Notes: generated from the sequence alone by a model not told the origin. Positions 41,865 through 51,330 are shown, counted from the first letter of the stretch. The stretch is 64,000 nt of DNA from Agromyces sp. H17E-10 (GCF_022919715.1 NZ_CP095042.1:3224001-3288000); one strand, 5' to 3'. Program-made: numbers and translations.

Positions 41865-43133
41865 ATGGCCCAGAACGTCACGCCCCCGCGCGGCATGCGC
41901 GACTTCCTCCCCGCCGAGAAGGCCCGACGCGAGCACGCCCTCGGCGTGATCCGCGGCGTCTATGCGGCGCACGGTTTCGACGAGATCGAGACCCCGGTCA
42001 TGGAGGACTCGTCGCGACTGCACGCCGGCCTCGGCGGCGACAACGAGAAGCTCGCGTTCGCCGTCATGAAGCGCGGACTCACGGGCGACGACCTGGCCGC
42101 GGCCGCGGCATCCGGCGACGCCCTGGCCCTGGCCGACCTCGGCCTGCGCTACGACCTGACGGTGCCGCTCGCCCGGTTCTACGCGACGAACCGTGCGGCG
42201 CTGCCGCCCGTGTTCCGCTCGATCCAGATCGCGCCGGTCTGGCGTGCCGAGCGCCCGCAGAAGGGTCGCTACCGCCAGTTCGTGCAGTGCGACATCGACG
42301 TCATCGGCGACGCGACCCCGCTCGCGGAGCTCGAGCTGCTGACCGCGACCGTCGCGACGCTCGACGCGCTCGGGCTCGCGGGCTGCACGATCCGCATCAA
42401 CGACCGGCGCATCCTGGCGGGCATCCTCGCTTCGTGGGGCGTGCCCGACGACCTGCGCGAGCGCGCGCTCATCACGATCGACAAGCTCGACAAGATCGGC
42501 ACCGGGGGAGTGGCGGCCGAGCTCGTCGAGACCGGCGCCGTCGCGGCCGACGTCGACGTCGCGACCGCGCTCGAGGGGCTCGCGACCGCCGACTGGCACC
42601 TCGCCGACGGCGTCGTACCGCCGCCCGCGTGGCTCGACGGGGCGGCCTACGCCGAGCTGCTCGCGCTGCGCGACGCGATGCCCGACGCGGCGATCGAGTT
42701 CGACCCGACGCTCGTGCGCGGCATGGGCTACTACACGGGCACGATCTTCGAGATCGCGCACCCCGAGTTCGGCTACTCGCTCGGCGGCGGCGGGCGGTAC
42801 GACCACATGATCGGGCGCTTCCTCGGGCAGGAGGTGCCGGCCTGCGGATTCTCGATCGGCTTCGAGCGCATCGTCGACCTGCTCGAGATCCGCCGCGACG
42901 ACCGGCCGCGTGCGGTCGTGCTCGTCCACGACGCGGATGTCCCGGCCGACCGCCTCCTCGCCGTCAAGGGTGAGCTCGTCGCGTCGGGGGCACGCGTGCG
43001 GCTCGAGCGTCGCGTGAAGAACCTGCGCGCCCTGCTCGACCGCGTGACCGCCGACGGCTTCGAGGAGTTCGCGACGGTCACGGCCGCGACCACCGACGCC
43101 GCCTCGCTCGAGTTCCGCACGCTCGGCGCATAG
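41865..43133 (+). CDS. hisS: histidyl-tRNA synthetase
   Basis: Class II synthetase of 422 residues. Motif 1 region PPRGMRDFLPAEKARREH, motif 2 SIQIAPVWRAERPQKGRYRQFVQCDIDVIG, histidine-specific GMGYYTGTIFEIAHPEFGYSLGGGGRYD, motif 3 GFSIGFERI, and a C-terminal anticodon-binding domain. GGAAG stands 10 nt before this ATG; an ATG three codons upstream (41856) is possible but too close to the site. No T-box or other leader element is visible. Confidence 0.96.
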   Translation: MAQNVTPPRGMRDFLPAEKARREHALGVIRGVYAAHGFDEIETPVMEDSSRLHAGLGGDNEKLAFAVMKRGLTGDDLAAAAASGDALALADLGLRYDLTVPLARFYATNRAALPPVFRSIQIAPVWRAERPQKGRYRQFVQCDIDVIGDATPLAELELLTATVATLDALGLAGCTIRINDRRILAGILASWGVPDDLRERALITIDKLDKIGTGGVAAELVETGAVAADVDVATALEGLATADWHLADGVVPPPAWLDGAAYAELLALRDAMPDAAIEFDPTLVRGMGYYTGTIFEIAHPEFGYSLGGGGRYDHMIGRFLGQEVPACGFSIGFERIVDLLEIRRDDRPRAVVLVHDADVPADRLLAVKGELVASGARVRLERRVKNLRALLDRVTADGFEEFATVTAATTDAASLEFRTLGA

Positions 43134-43234
43134 CAGCGCCGCCCGGCGCCAAGCTGCGCATGGATCGCGCCAACATCGCCGGGCACCGGGCGCCCGGCGT
43201 CACAGGGCGAGCGCGAGAGATCCTCGGCCTCTAG

Positions 43235-44578
<1,344 letters not shown>

Positions 44579-44593
44579 TCGCGTAGCGACATC

Positions 44594-44626
44594 GCGACGG
44601 GGGCGGCCGGGTGGCCGCCCCGTCGC
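44594..44626 (+). terminator. eno terminator / attenuator
   Basis: GCGACGGGGGCGGCC and GGCCGCCCCGTCGC pair with one bulge around GGGT, 15 bp after the eno stop. The FtsB-like gene begins about 30 bp later, so partial read-through is likely. Confidence 0.7.
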
Positions 44627-44654
44627 CGTCTTCCGGGCCGTCATGAGGAGGACG

Positions 44655-45485
44655 ATGAACGGCGAGTCCTCCCGCACCCCGCGCAGGCCGGCGAATCCGG
44701 CCGGCTCCCGCGTGCCGCGGTCGAGTGCGAAGCGGGATGCCACGGGGCCGGCGTCGCCGGCGAAGCCCGCGAAGTCCTCCGGCTCGACGTCGGCTGCGCC
44801 GGAGGCCTCCGGAGCGAAGGCCTCCGGAGCGAAGGCCTCCGGCGCGAAGGCCTCGAAGGCCAAGTCGACCGACACGGCGTCGACGGCCAAGCCGACCGGC
44901 CGGGCTGCCGCCTCCCAGCGGCCGGCAACCTCGTCGCGCCCGAAGCGCACCCGAGCCTCGCAATCGGCGTCCCGCACGGGCACGACGCCCGCCACCCGTG
45001 CGGGCTGGCTCAGCGGCATCCGATTCTCAGGATTCTCGCTGATCATGTTGGGCATACTCGTGCTGGCGGTCGTGGTGCTCGCACCGACGATCGCCGCGTT
45101 CGCCCAGCAGCGAGCGCAGCTCGCAGAGCTCAAGGCCGCCGTCTCCGCGCAGGAGGAGGAGGTGCAGCGGCTCCGCGATGAGCGCGAGCGCTGGAACGAC
45201 GAGACGTTCATCGTGACCCAAGCACGGGAGCGGCTCTACTACGTGATGCCGGGCGAGGTGAGCTACCTCGTCATCGACGACCGCGACGCGGCCGCGAAGA
45301 CCGACGAGACGACGGCCGTCTCGGCCGAAGTGACCGAATCGAAGGGCGACTGGATGCGCACGCTGCTCGACTCCGTGATGACCGCGGGGCTCGCGCCCGA
45401 GGCCGGAGCCGCCGACGCGCCGGCGACCGATGCACCCACGACGCCCGCACCCACCGAAACCCCTGCGACGGGAGCCGCACAGTGA
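44655..45485 (+). CDS. FtsB/DivIC-like septum formation protein with long basic N-terminus
   Basis: A 276-residue bitopic protein. The cytoplasmic part (1 to about 125) is a low-complexity Ser/Ala/Lys/Pro region. It includes three exact 15-bp DNA repeats coding ASGAK (44805-44849). One membrane helix (about 128-150) is followed by a coiled coil (AAFAQQRAQLAELKAAVSAQEEEVQRLRDERERW) and the DivIC-type ending FIVTQARERLYYVMPGEVSYLVIDD, then an Ala/Thr/Pro tail. It probably belongs to the FtsQBL divisome link, as in the eno-divIC-DUF501 order of other actinobacteria. The start could also be the ATG at 44643. Confidence 0.87.
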   Translation: MNGESSRTPRRPANPAGSRVPRSSAKRDATGPASPAKPAKSSGSTSAAPEASGAKASGAKASGAKASKAKSTDTASTAKPTGRAAASQRPATSSRPKRTRASQSASRTGTTPATRAGWLSGIRFSGFSLIMLGILVLAVVVLAPTIAAFAQQRAQLAELKAAVSAQEEEVQRLRDERERWNDETFIVTQARERLYYVMPGEVSYLVIDDRDAAAKTDETTAVSAEVTESKGDWMRTLLDSVMTAGLAPEAGAADAPATDAPTTPAPTETPATGAAQ

Positions 45486-46003
45486 CCCGCCCGCCATTCG
45501 AACCCGTCACCGAACGCGACCTCCGCGTCGTCTCCGCGCAGCTCGGCCGCCCCGCACGCAACGTCGTCGGCATCGCCGCGCGCTGCATCTGCGGCAACCC
45601 CACGGTCGTCGCGACCGCCCCGCGCCTCGCCGACGGCACGCCGTTCCCGACCTTCTACTACCTCTCGCACCCGGCCGCGACGGCTGCGATGTCGTTCCTC
45701 GAGGCGGGTCAGCTCATGGTCGAGTTCAGCGAACTGCTCGCGAGCGACGCCGAGATCCGCGCCGGTTACGAGCAGGCGCACCGCGACTACCTCGCCGACC
45801 GCGAGCAGTTCGGCGAGGTCGCCGAGATCGCCGGCATCTCCGCGGGCGGCATGCCCACTCGCGTGAAGTGCCTGCACGCGCTCTCGGCCCACGCGCTCGC
45901 CGCCGGGCCCGGGGCCAACCCGATCGGCGACCTCGCGCTCGCCCGTTCGAGCTGGTCACCCGACGTCTGCAAGTGCCCCGACTACGGAGTCGACGAGGAA
46001 TGA
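45482..46003 (+). CDS. DUF501 domain protein
   Basis: A 173-residue cytoplasmic protein. The pattern ARNVVGIAARCICGNPTVVATAPRLADGTPFPTFYYLSHPAATAAMSFLEA and the ending SWSPDVCKCPDYGVDEE (Cys-rich) are those of DUF501, usually found between divIC and ppx in actinobacteria. The conserved cysteines suggest metal binding, but the function is unknown. GTGA overlap with the upstream gene and ATGA overlap with the protease gene make this a coupled set of three. Confidence 0.9.
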   Translation: MTRPPFEPVTERDLRVVSAQLGRPARNVVGIAARCICGNPTVVATAPRLADGTPFPTFYYLSHPAATAAMSFLEAGQLMVEFSELLASDAEIRAGYEQAHRDYLADREQFGEVAEIAGISAGGMPTRVKCLHALSAHALAAGPGANPIGDLALARSSWSPDVCKCPDYGVDEE

Positions 46004-47286
46004 CCCGTCGGAGCCGAGCCGCGCGTGCGGCCGCCGTGAAGACGGCGGTCGCCGTCGTCGCGGCCGCCGTCGTGGTGCTCGGCGGTGCGGCGCCCGCCCG
46101 CGCCGACACGGTGCGCGACTACGAGTACTGGCTCGGCGACTACGGGTTCACGACCGCCTGGTCGACGACGCAGGGCAAGGGCGTCACCGTCGCGATCATC
46201 GACACCGGCGTGAACGGCAACGTCACCGAGCTCCGCGGCGTCGTCAAGGGCGGCACGGATGTCTCGGGGCTGGGCAGCCCCGACGGGCAGACCCCCGTCG
46301 GCGACCCCGACGAGAGCGCGCACGGCACGATGGTCGCCTCGCTCCTGGCCGGGCGCGGCACCGGCGAGGGCAACGGCGTGATCGGCGTCGCGCCCGAGGC
46401 CGACCTGCTCACGGTGTCGGTGGCGTTCGGCCAGGACACGGGCGCCGCGAAGTCGAACGACGAGCAGATCGCCGAGGGCGTCAAGTGGGCGGTCGACAAC
46501 GGCGCCGACGTCATCAACATGTCGCTCACCCGCAACACCCGCGACTGGCCCGAGAGCTGGGACGACGCGTTCACCTACGCGTTCGACCACGACGTCGTGG
46601 TCGTCGCGGCAGCCGGCAACCGCGGGAGCGGCACGACCGAGGTCGGCGCCCCGGCGACGATCCCCGGCGTGCTCGCGGTCGCGGGCGTCGACAAGGAGAA
46701 GAACGCGAGCCTCGACGCGAGCTCGCAGGGCATCACGCTCGGGGTCGCGGCCCCGAGCGAGGACCTCGTCGGCGTGCGCCCCGACGGCCGCGTCGCGATC
46801 TGGAGCGGTACGAGCGGCGCAGCGCCCCTCGTCTCCGGACTCGTCGCCCTCGTGCGGGCCGAATACCCCGATCTCGACGCGGCGAACGTCATCAACCGCG
46901 TCATCCAGACCGCCGACCCGAACGGTCACGAGGTGCCGAGCCCGCTCTACGGCTACGGGCTCATCGACCCGGTCACGGCGCTCGAGGCCGACGTCGAGGC
47001 GGTCGACGCGAATCCGCTCGGCAGCCTCGGTGAGTGGATCACGATCCACCGCCGCGCGACGTCGTCGACGCCGACGCCCGAGGCGACCGAGCAGGAGATC
47101 GTGCCGATCGCCGACCCGCCGCCGCCGGCCGACGAGGGCACCGCGACGATGCTGCCGACCCCGTGGACGATGGCCTACATCACCGTGCCGCTCTCGCTGG
47201 TCGCAGGATTTGGTACGCTAGCAGCGCTGTTGGGCATCGGCGCCATTCGGCATACCAGGCGAACGGTTCGCACGCGCGACCACTGA
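46000..47286 (+). CDS. membrane-anchored subtilisin-like (mycosin-like) serine protease
   Basis: An exported S8 peptidase of 428 residues. Signal peptide about 1-35 (cleavage near ARA-DT), then the catalytic triad Asp68 (IIDTGV), His108 (SAHGTMVAS) and Ser272 (SGTSGAAPLVSG), with oxyanion Asn207 (AAAGNRGS). A Pro/Thr linker follows and a C-terminal helix (about 385-408) anchors it to the membrane, as in the mycosins of type VII secretion. No ESX genes are present in the window. GTSG replaces the usual GTSM at the active serine. It is coupled by ATGA to the DUF501 gene. Confidence 0.9.
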   Translation: MTRRSRAARAAAVKTAVAVVAAAVVVLGGAAPARADTVRDYEYWLGDYGFTTAWSTTQGKGVTVAIIDTGVNGNVTELRGVVKGGTDVSGLGSPDGQTPVGDPDESAHGTMVASLLAGRGTGEGNGVIGVAPEADLLTVSVAFGQDTGAAKSNDEQIAEGVKWAVDNGADVINMSLTRNTRDWPESWDDAFTYAFDHDVVVVAAAGNRGSGTTEVGAPATIPGVLAVAGVDKEKNASLDASSQGITLGVAAPSEDLVGVRPDGRVAIWSGTSGAAPLVSGLVALVRAEYPDLDAANVINRVIQTADPNGHEVPSPLYGYGLIDPVTALEADVEAVDANPLGSLGEWITIHRRATSSTPTPEATEQEIVPIADPPPPADEGTATMLPTPWTMAYITVPLSLVAGFGTLAALLGIGAIRHTRRTVRTRDH

Positions 47287-47334
47287 TCGCGCGCACCGCA
47301 TCGCATCTACCAGATACTGAGGAGTCCATTCACC

Positions 47335-48744
47335 GTGCCCAAGATTCTCATCGTCGGCGGTGGCTATGCGGGGTTCTACACGGCGTGGAAGCTCGAGAAG
47401 TGGCTTCGCGCCGGCGAGGCCGAGGTGACGGTCGTCGACCCGCTGCCCTACATGACGTATCAGCCCTTCCTGCCCGAGGTCGCCGCGGGCTCGATCGAGC
47501 CGCGCCACTCGGTCACCTCGCACCGTCGTCACCTCAAGAAGACGAACGTCGTCACCGCGAAGGTCACGAAGATCGACCACGCGTCGAAGACCGCGACCAT
47601 CACCCCCGAGCTCGGTGAGCCGTGGGAGTTCGAGTACGACGTCGTCGTGGTCACGGGCGGCGCCGTCTCGCGCACCTTCCCGATCCCCGGCATCGCCGAC
47701 AACGCGATCGGCCTGAAGACCGTCGAAGAGGCCGTCGCGATCCGCGACCGCGTGCTCACGAACTTCGACAAGGCCTCGAACCTGCCTCCCGGCCCCGAGC
47801 GCGAGCGCCTGCTCACCTTCGTGGTCGTCGGCGGCGGCTTCGCCGGCATCGAGGTGTTCGCCGAGCTCCGCTCGTTCGCGAGCGCGCTGCTCGAGTACTA
47901 CCCGCAGCTCACGTTCGACGAGACCCACTTCCACCTCATCGAGGCGATGGGCCGCATCATGCCCGAGGTCTCGCTGCCCACGAGCCACTGGGTCATCAAG
48001 CACCTCGCCCAGCGCGGCGCCGAGATCCACCTCGACACCCAGCTCACGAGCGCCGTCGACGGCCGGATCGAGCTGTCGACCGGTGAGAGCTTCGAGTCCG
48101 ACCTCATCGTGTGGACGGCCGGCGTCATGGCGAACCCCGCCATCGTGCGCTCGAGCGACCTGCCCGTCGAGGAGCGCGGCCGCATCAAGACCCGCGCCGA
48201 CCTCCGCGTCGGCGGCGAGGACGACGACGAGATCGTGGCCGACGCCTGGGCGGCCGGCGACATCTCGGCCGTGCCCGACCTCACGGGCGGCGGCGTCGGC
48301 GGCTACTGCGTGCCGAACGCGCAGCACGCCGTGCGCCAGGGCAAGCTGCTGGCGAAGAACATCGTCGCAGTCCTCCGCGGCGAGGAGCCCAAGAACTACG
48401 TGCACAAGAACCTCGGTGCGGTTGCCGGTCTCGGCATCGGCTCGGGTGTGTTCCAGTCGGGCAAGCTCGCCATCAAGGGCCTGCTCGCCTGGTTCGCCCA
48501 CCGTGGCTACCACGGTCTGGCCATGCCCAGCTGGGAGCGCAAGTTCCGCGTGTTCTGGGGCTGGTGGAACAACTTCTGGCTCGGCCGCGACATCGTGTCG
48601 CTCTCGGCCCTGCAGCAGCCGCGCGCCCAGTTCGAGCTCTTCGCCGCTCGGCCGAAGCCGCCGGCCGCCGAAGCGCCGGCTCCCGCTGCCGAGTCGAAGC
48701 CGAAGGCCGCGAAGTCGACCAAGGAGCCCGTCGCCGCCAAGTAG
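47335..48744 (+). CDS. ndh: type II NADH dehydrogenase (NAD(P)/FAD oxidoreductase)
   Basis: Peripheral membrane flavoprotein of 469 residues that passes electrons from NADH to quinone without pumping protons. FAD motif ILIVGGGYAGFYTAWKLEK, NADH motif FVVVGGGFAGIEVFAELRSF, and WAAGDISAVPD for the flavin ring. The ending has an Ala/Lys/Pro low-complexity tail of about 35 residues that is unusual. GTG start with GAGGAG upstream. A TACGCT inside the protease gene (47215-47220) may also serve as a promoter. Confidence 0.93.
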   Translation: MPKILIVGGGYAGFYTAWKLEKWLRAGEAEVTVVDPLPYMTYQPFLPEVAAGSIEPRHSVTSHRRHLKKTNVVTAKVTKIDHASKTATITPELGEPWEFEYDVVVVTGGAVSRTFPIPGIADNAIGLKTVEEAVAIRDRVLTNFDKASNLPPGPERERLLTFVVVGGGFAGIEVFAELRSFASALLEYYPQLTFDETHFHLIEAMGRIMPEVSLPTSHWVIKHLAQRGAEIHLDTQLTSAVDGRIELSTGESFESDLIVWTAGVMANPAIVRSSDLPVEERGRIKTRADLRVGGEDDDEIVADAWAAGDISAVPDLTGGGVGGYCVPNAQHAVRQGKLLAKNIVAVLRGEEPKNYVHKNLGAVAGLGIGSGVFQSGKLAIKGLLAWFAHRGYHGLAMPSWERKFRVFWGWWNNFWLGRDIVSLSALQQPRAQFELFAARPKPPAAEAPAPAAESKPKAAKSTKEPVAAK

Positions 48745-48816
48745 CCGGCCGGTCTGACTATGCTGTGACGCGGCGTCGCCCCTCGTGGGCGGCGCCGCGT
48801 CGGCGTATCCGCGCAG

Positions 48817-48892
48817 GCCCCCATAGCCCAACCGGCAGAGGCAGGCGGCTTAAACCCGCTCAAGTCTGGGTTCGAATCCCAGTGGGGGCACC
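48817..48892 (+). tRNA. tRNA with anticodon UAA (Leu by anticodon), short variable loop
   Basis: A 76-nt cloverleaf. Acceptor GCCCCCA/TGGGGGC with discriminator A. Three-pair D stem GCC/GGC with a 13-nt loop containing GG. Anticodon stem GGCGG/CCGCT, loop CTTAAAC (anticodon TAA). Variable loop CAAGT, and T arm CTGGG-TTCGAAT-CCCAG. Leucine tRNAs normally have a long variable arm; this one has only five bases, so the amino-acid identity is uncertain. CC but not CCA follows in the DNA. Confidence 0.85.
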
Positions 48893-49046
48893 GGGGCGGG
48901 CAGGCGGCGCTGTGTCTCAGGCCCAAGCGCAAGTCTGGGTTCGAATCCCAGTGGGGGCACCGGGGCGGGCAGGCGGCGCTGTGTCTCAGGCCCAAGCGCA
49001 AGTCTGGGTTCGAATCCCAGTGGGGGCACCGGGCGGGCAGGCGGTG
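48863..49046 (+). repeat. 69-bp tandem repeat of the tRNA 3' half
   Basis: Copy 1 (48863-48931) is the tRNA variable loop, T arm and 3' acceptor strand (30 bp) plus a 39-bp linker. Copy 2 (48932-49000) is identical. Copy 3 (49001 to about 49046) keeps the 30-bp tRNA part exactly, then its linker decays (one G and a CGCT lost). The 10-mer GGCAGGCGGC occurs in the tRNA (48842-48851) and in each linker. The linker can form GCGCT...AGCGC. No tRNA 5' half accompanies copies 2 and 3. Confidence 0.92.
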
Positions 49047-49162
49047 TCTCACGGCCGCGCAGCGTCACGCGAATTGAATGATGCGCGACCATCCGGCGCG
49101 GCAGTACCGTCGAGGCATCCTCGTGCGCGAAGGTCACGCCGAGTGACGAAAGGGACACGCCT

Positions 49163-49552
49163 GTGGACAACATCTGGGAATTCTTCGTCTGGCTCTTCTG
49201 GATCTACGTCATGTTCGCGTGCATCTGGATCTTCATCACGGTCATCATCGACATCTTCCGTGACCGCACCCTCAACGGGTGGGCGAAGGCGCTGTGGCTG
49301 ATCTTCCTGGTGTTCCTGCCATTCCTGGCGGCGTTCATCTACCTGATCGCCCGCGGCAAGTCGATGGCCGAGCGCCGTATGCAGGACCAGGTCGACGCGC
49401 AGGCGCAGGCCAACGCCTACATCAAGAGCGTCGCCGGCACCGGTGGCAGCTCGGCGGCTGCCGACATCGAGAAGGCCAAGGGCCTGCTCGACTCGGGTGC
49501 GATCTCGCAGGCCGAGTACGACCAGCTGAAGGCGAAGGCGCTCGCGAGCTAG
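49163..49552 (+). CDS. SHOCT-domain membrane protein
   Basis: A 129-residue protein with two N-terminal helices (about 5-30 and 40-63) of the phospholipase-D N-terminal (PLDc_N) type, a charged stretch, then a C-terminal SHOCT motif (DIEKAKGLLDSGAISQAEYDQLKAKAL). It is common in actinobacteria; the role is unknown. GTG start behind AAAGGGA. TACCGT near 49113 is a -10 candidate. A strong terminator follows. Confidence 0.87.
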   Translation: MDNIWEFFVWLFWIYVMFACIWIFITVIIDIFRDRTLNGWAKALWLIFLVFLPFLAAFIYLIARGKSMAERRMQDQVDAQAQANAYIKSVAGTGGSSAAADIEKAKGLLDSGAISQAEYDQLKAKALAS

Positions 49553-49573
49553 AACCGAGCAGGACGATCGGAC

Positions 49574-49611
49574 CGGCGGCGGTCGCGCATGGGGGTGCGC
49601 GACCGCCGCCG
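49574..49611. terminator. bidirectional terminator, 16-bp perfect stem
   Basis: CGGCGGCGGTCGCGCA and its complement surround TGGGGG, followed by TTCC. It lies between the convergent SHOCT and Ppx/GppA genes. Confidence 0.82.
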
Positions 49612-49658
49612 TTCCGCGTGTCGGGCGTCGGCGTGCCCGTGGTGACGGGCTGCCGGCG

Positions 49659-50585
49659 TCACTCCATGAGGTCGAGGCGGCGCAGGATCAGTCCCTCACG
49701 GAGCGCCCACGGCGAGACATCCAGCTCGGAGACGTCGAAGGCGCGCATCGCCTCCGAGAGCACGACCGCGCCCGCCACGATCTGGAAGGTGCGATCGGCC
49801 GTGATGCCCGGCAGCGCCGGGCGGGCGTCGGCGGGGATGCGCGCGAGCCGGGGTATCCAGTCGTCGAGGCCCTTGCGGCGCAGGATGCTGCGTTCGTCGG
49901 AGCCGACGCCGTCCTCGGTCCAGCCGGCGAGACGCGCGAGCGACCGGATCGTCTTCGACGAACCGACGACGTGGTCGGGGGAGTCGAGGCCCCCGAAGTC
50001 GGCCACGGCCGTGGCGAGCACGGCGCGCGCGTGCTCGCGCAACCGGTCGACCTGCTCGCTCGAGGGCGGGTCGTCGGGCAGGAAGGCGATCGTCGAGCGG
50101 CCCGCCCCGAGCGGCAGCGAGCGGGCGACCTCGGGAACCTCATCGCCGCCCTGGGCGATCTCCAGCGATCCGCCGCCGATGTCGAAGAGCAGGATGCGCC
50201 CCGCTGACCAACCGAACCACCGGCGCACGGCCAGGAAGGTCAGGCGCGCCTCGTCGTCGCCGCTCAGCACCGACAGGCGCACGCCCGTCTCGCGCTCGAC
50301 GAGGTCGAGCACGTGCTCGCCGTTCGCCGCCTCCCGGATGGCGGAGGTCGCGAACGCGAGCAGCTCGTCGATACCGGCTTCGCGTGCGACCTTCGCGGCC
50401 TCGCCGACCGACGAGAGGATCGCGGCGACGCCCTCTCGACTGATCGCCCCGTCGGGCTCGAGGTAGCGCATGAGGCGCAGCACCGACTTGTGCGAGGCTG
50501 TCGGTATCGGGCGCGCACCGGGGTGCGCGTCGACCACGAGCAGGTGCACGGTGTTGGAACCGACGTCGAGAACCCCGAGGCGCAT
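49659..50585 (-). CDS. Ppx/GppA-family phosphatase
   Basis: A 308-residue actin-fold (ASKHA) phosphatase, acting on polyphosphate or on pppGpp. Motifs: VLDVGSNTVHLLVVDA (phosphate 1), LLFDIGGGSLEIAQG (phosphate 2), LPLGAGRSTIAFL and VGSSKTIRSLARL. It is one domain short of E. coli Ppx, as with mycobacterial Ppx1 (Rv0496 type). The ATG lies 6 nt after TACGCT (complement of 50592-50597), indicating a leaderless message. Other actinobacteria keep such a gene beside DUF501; here it has moved about 4 kb away and inverted. Confidence 0.92.
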   Translation of the reverse strand: MRLGVLDVGSNTVHLLVVDAHPGARPIPTASHKSVLRLMRYLEPDGAISREGVAAILSSVGEAAKVAREAGIDELLAFATSAIREAANGEHVLDLVERETGVRLSVLSGDDEARLTFLAVRRWFGWSAGRILLFDIGGGSLEIAQGGDEVPEVARSLPLGAGRSTIAFLPDDPPSSEQVDRLREHARAVLATAVADFGGLDSPDHVVGSSKTIRSLARLAGWTEDGVGSDERSILRRKGLDDWIPRLARIPADARPALPGITADRTFQIVAGAVVLSEAMRAFDVSELDVSPWALREGLILRRLDLME

Positions 50586-50629
50586 GTTGCGAGCGTAGCG
50601 CCCCCACGTGGCGATCACCGCCGTGATGC

Positions 50630-50662
50630 TGCATACTTATGCAACTGGGTCAAATGTCCCAG
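50630..50662. promoter_or_regulatory. operator region of the TetR-MFS-aldolase operon
   Basis: Two dyads lie between the ppx and TetR genes. TGCATA-CT-TATGCA (50630-50643) overlaps a CATACT -10 candidate. CTGGGTCA-AA-TGTCCCAG (50645-50662) has 7 of 8 symmetric positions and would sit at the transcription start. Confidence 0.6.
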
Positions 50663-50718
50663 TCATGGTCTCCGCATCGCTGCGAGGCCATGAACCCGCG
50701 AAGGAGCAGGAGGCCGCG

Positions 50719-51330
50719 ATGACGCGGATGTCGGCGACCGAACGTCGGGCGGCCCTCACCGAGGCGGCCCTGCGCGTCGTCTCCCGCGAGGGGCTCGCGC
50801 AGGCCACAACGCGGGCCATCGTCGCCGAGGCAGGCATGAGCCTCGCGAGCTTCCACTACGCGTTCGAGTCGCGCGACGAGCTCATCGACGAGCTGATCGG
50901 CGTCGTCGTCGCGCGTGAGCGCAAGGCGATCGCGGTCGACGAGCTCGCGGCCGCGGCCGAGCAGGGCGCGAGCCTCGGCGAACTGCTCGAAGCGGGCATG
51001 GTGCGCTACTTCGAGCACCTGCGCGCCGACCCCGAGCACGAGCAGGCGATGCTCGAACTCACCCAGTACGCGCTGCGCTCGCCCGAGCGGCATCCGCTCG
51101 CCGTCGCGCAGTACGCGCGCTACGTCGAGCTCCTCGTCGAGGCGCTCGATGCGGCCGCCGAGCTCACTGACACGACCTGGCGGCTCCCGGTCGCCGAGGT
51201 CGCCCGCGTGCTCGTCGCATTCAGCGACGGGCTCACCATCACCTGGCTCGTCGACCGCGATGATGCGGCCGCAGCCCGCGTCGCGGCTGCCGCCGCCGAC
51301 GCCGTCTCGAGAATGGCAGACCCCCGATGA
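50719..51330 (+). CDS. TetR-family regulator
   Basis: A 203-residue regulator: HTH at about residues 8-55 (RRAALTEAALRVVSREGLAQATTRAIVAEAGMSLASFHYAFESRDEL). The ligand domain is of the common TetR_C type with no named class. The ATG at 50719 follows GGAGCAGGAGG. The stop overlaps the MFS gene by 4 bp, so the regulator is the first gene of a four-gene operon whose promoter it probably represses. Confidence 0.9.
   Translation: MTRMSATERRAALTEAALRVVSREGLAQATTRAIVAEAGMSLASFHYAFESRDELIDELIGVVVARERKAIAVDELAAAAEQGASLGELLEAGMVRYFEHLRADPEHEQAMLELTQYALRSPERHPLAVAQYARYVELLVEALDAAAELTDTTWRLPVAEVARVLVAFSDGLTITWLVDRDDAAAARVAAAAADAVSRMADPR

Noticed and set aside
46000..47286. Type VII secretion locus
   Set aside because: Only a mycosin-like protease is present; there are no EccB, EccC, EccD or WXG100 genes in the window.
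48932..49030. Additional complete tRNA genes in the tandem repeat
   Set aside because: Copies 2 and 3 lack the 5' acceptor strand, D arm and a normal anticodon arm.
48863..49046. CRISPR-like array
   Set aside because: Repeats are 69 bp in direct tandem with identical linkers, not unique spacers, and no cas genes are present. They are copies of a tRNA 3' half.
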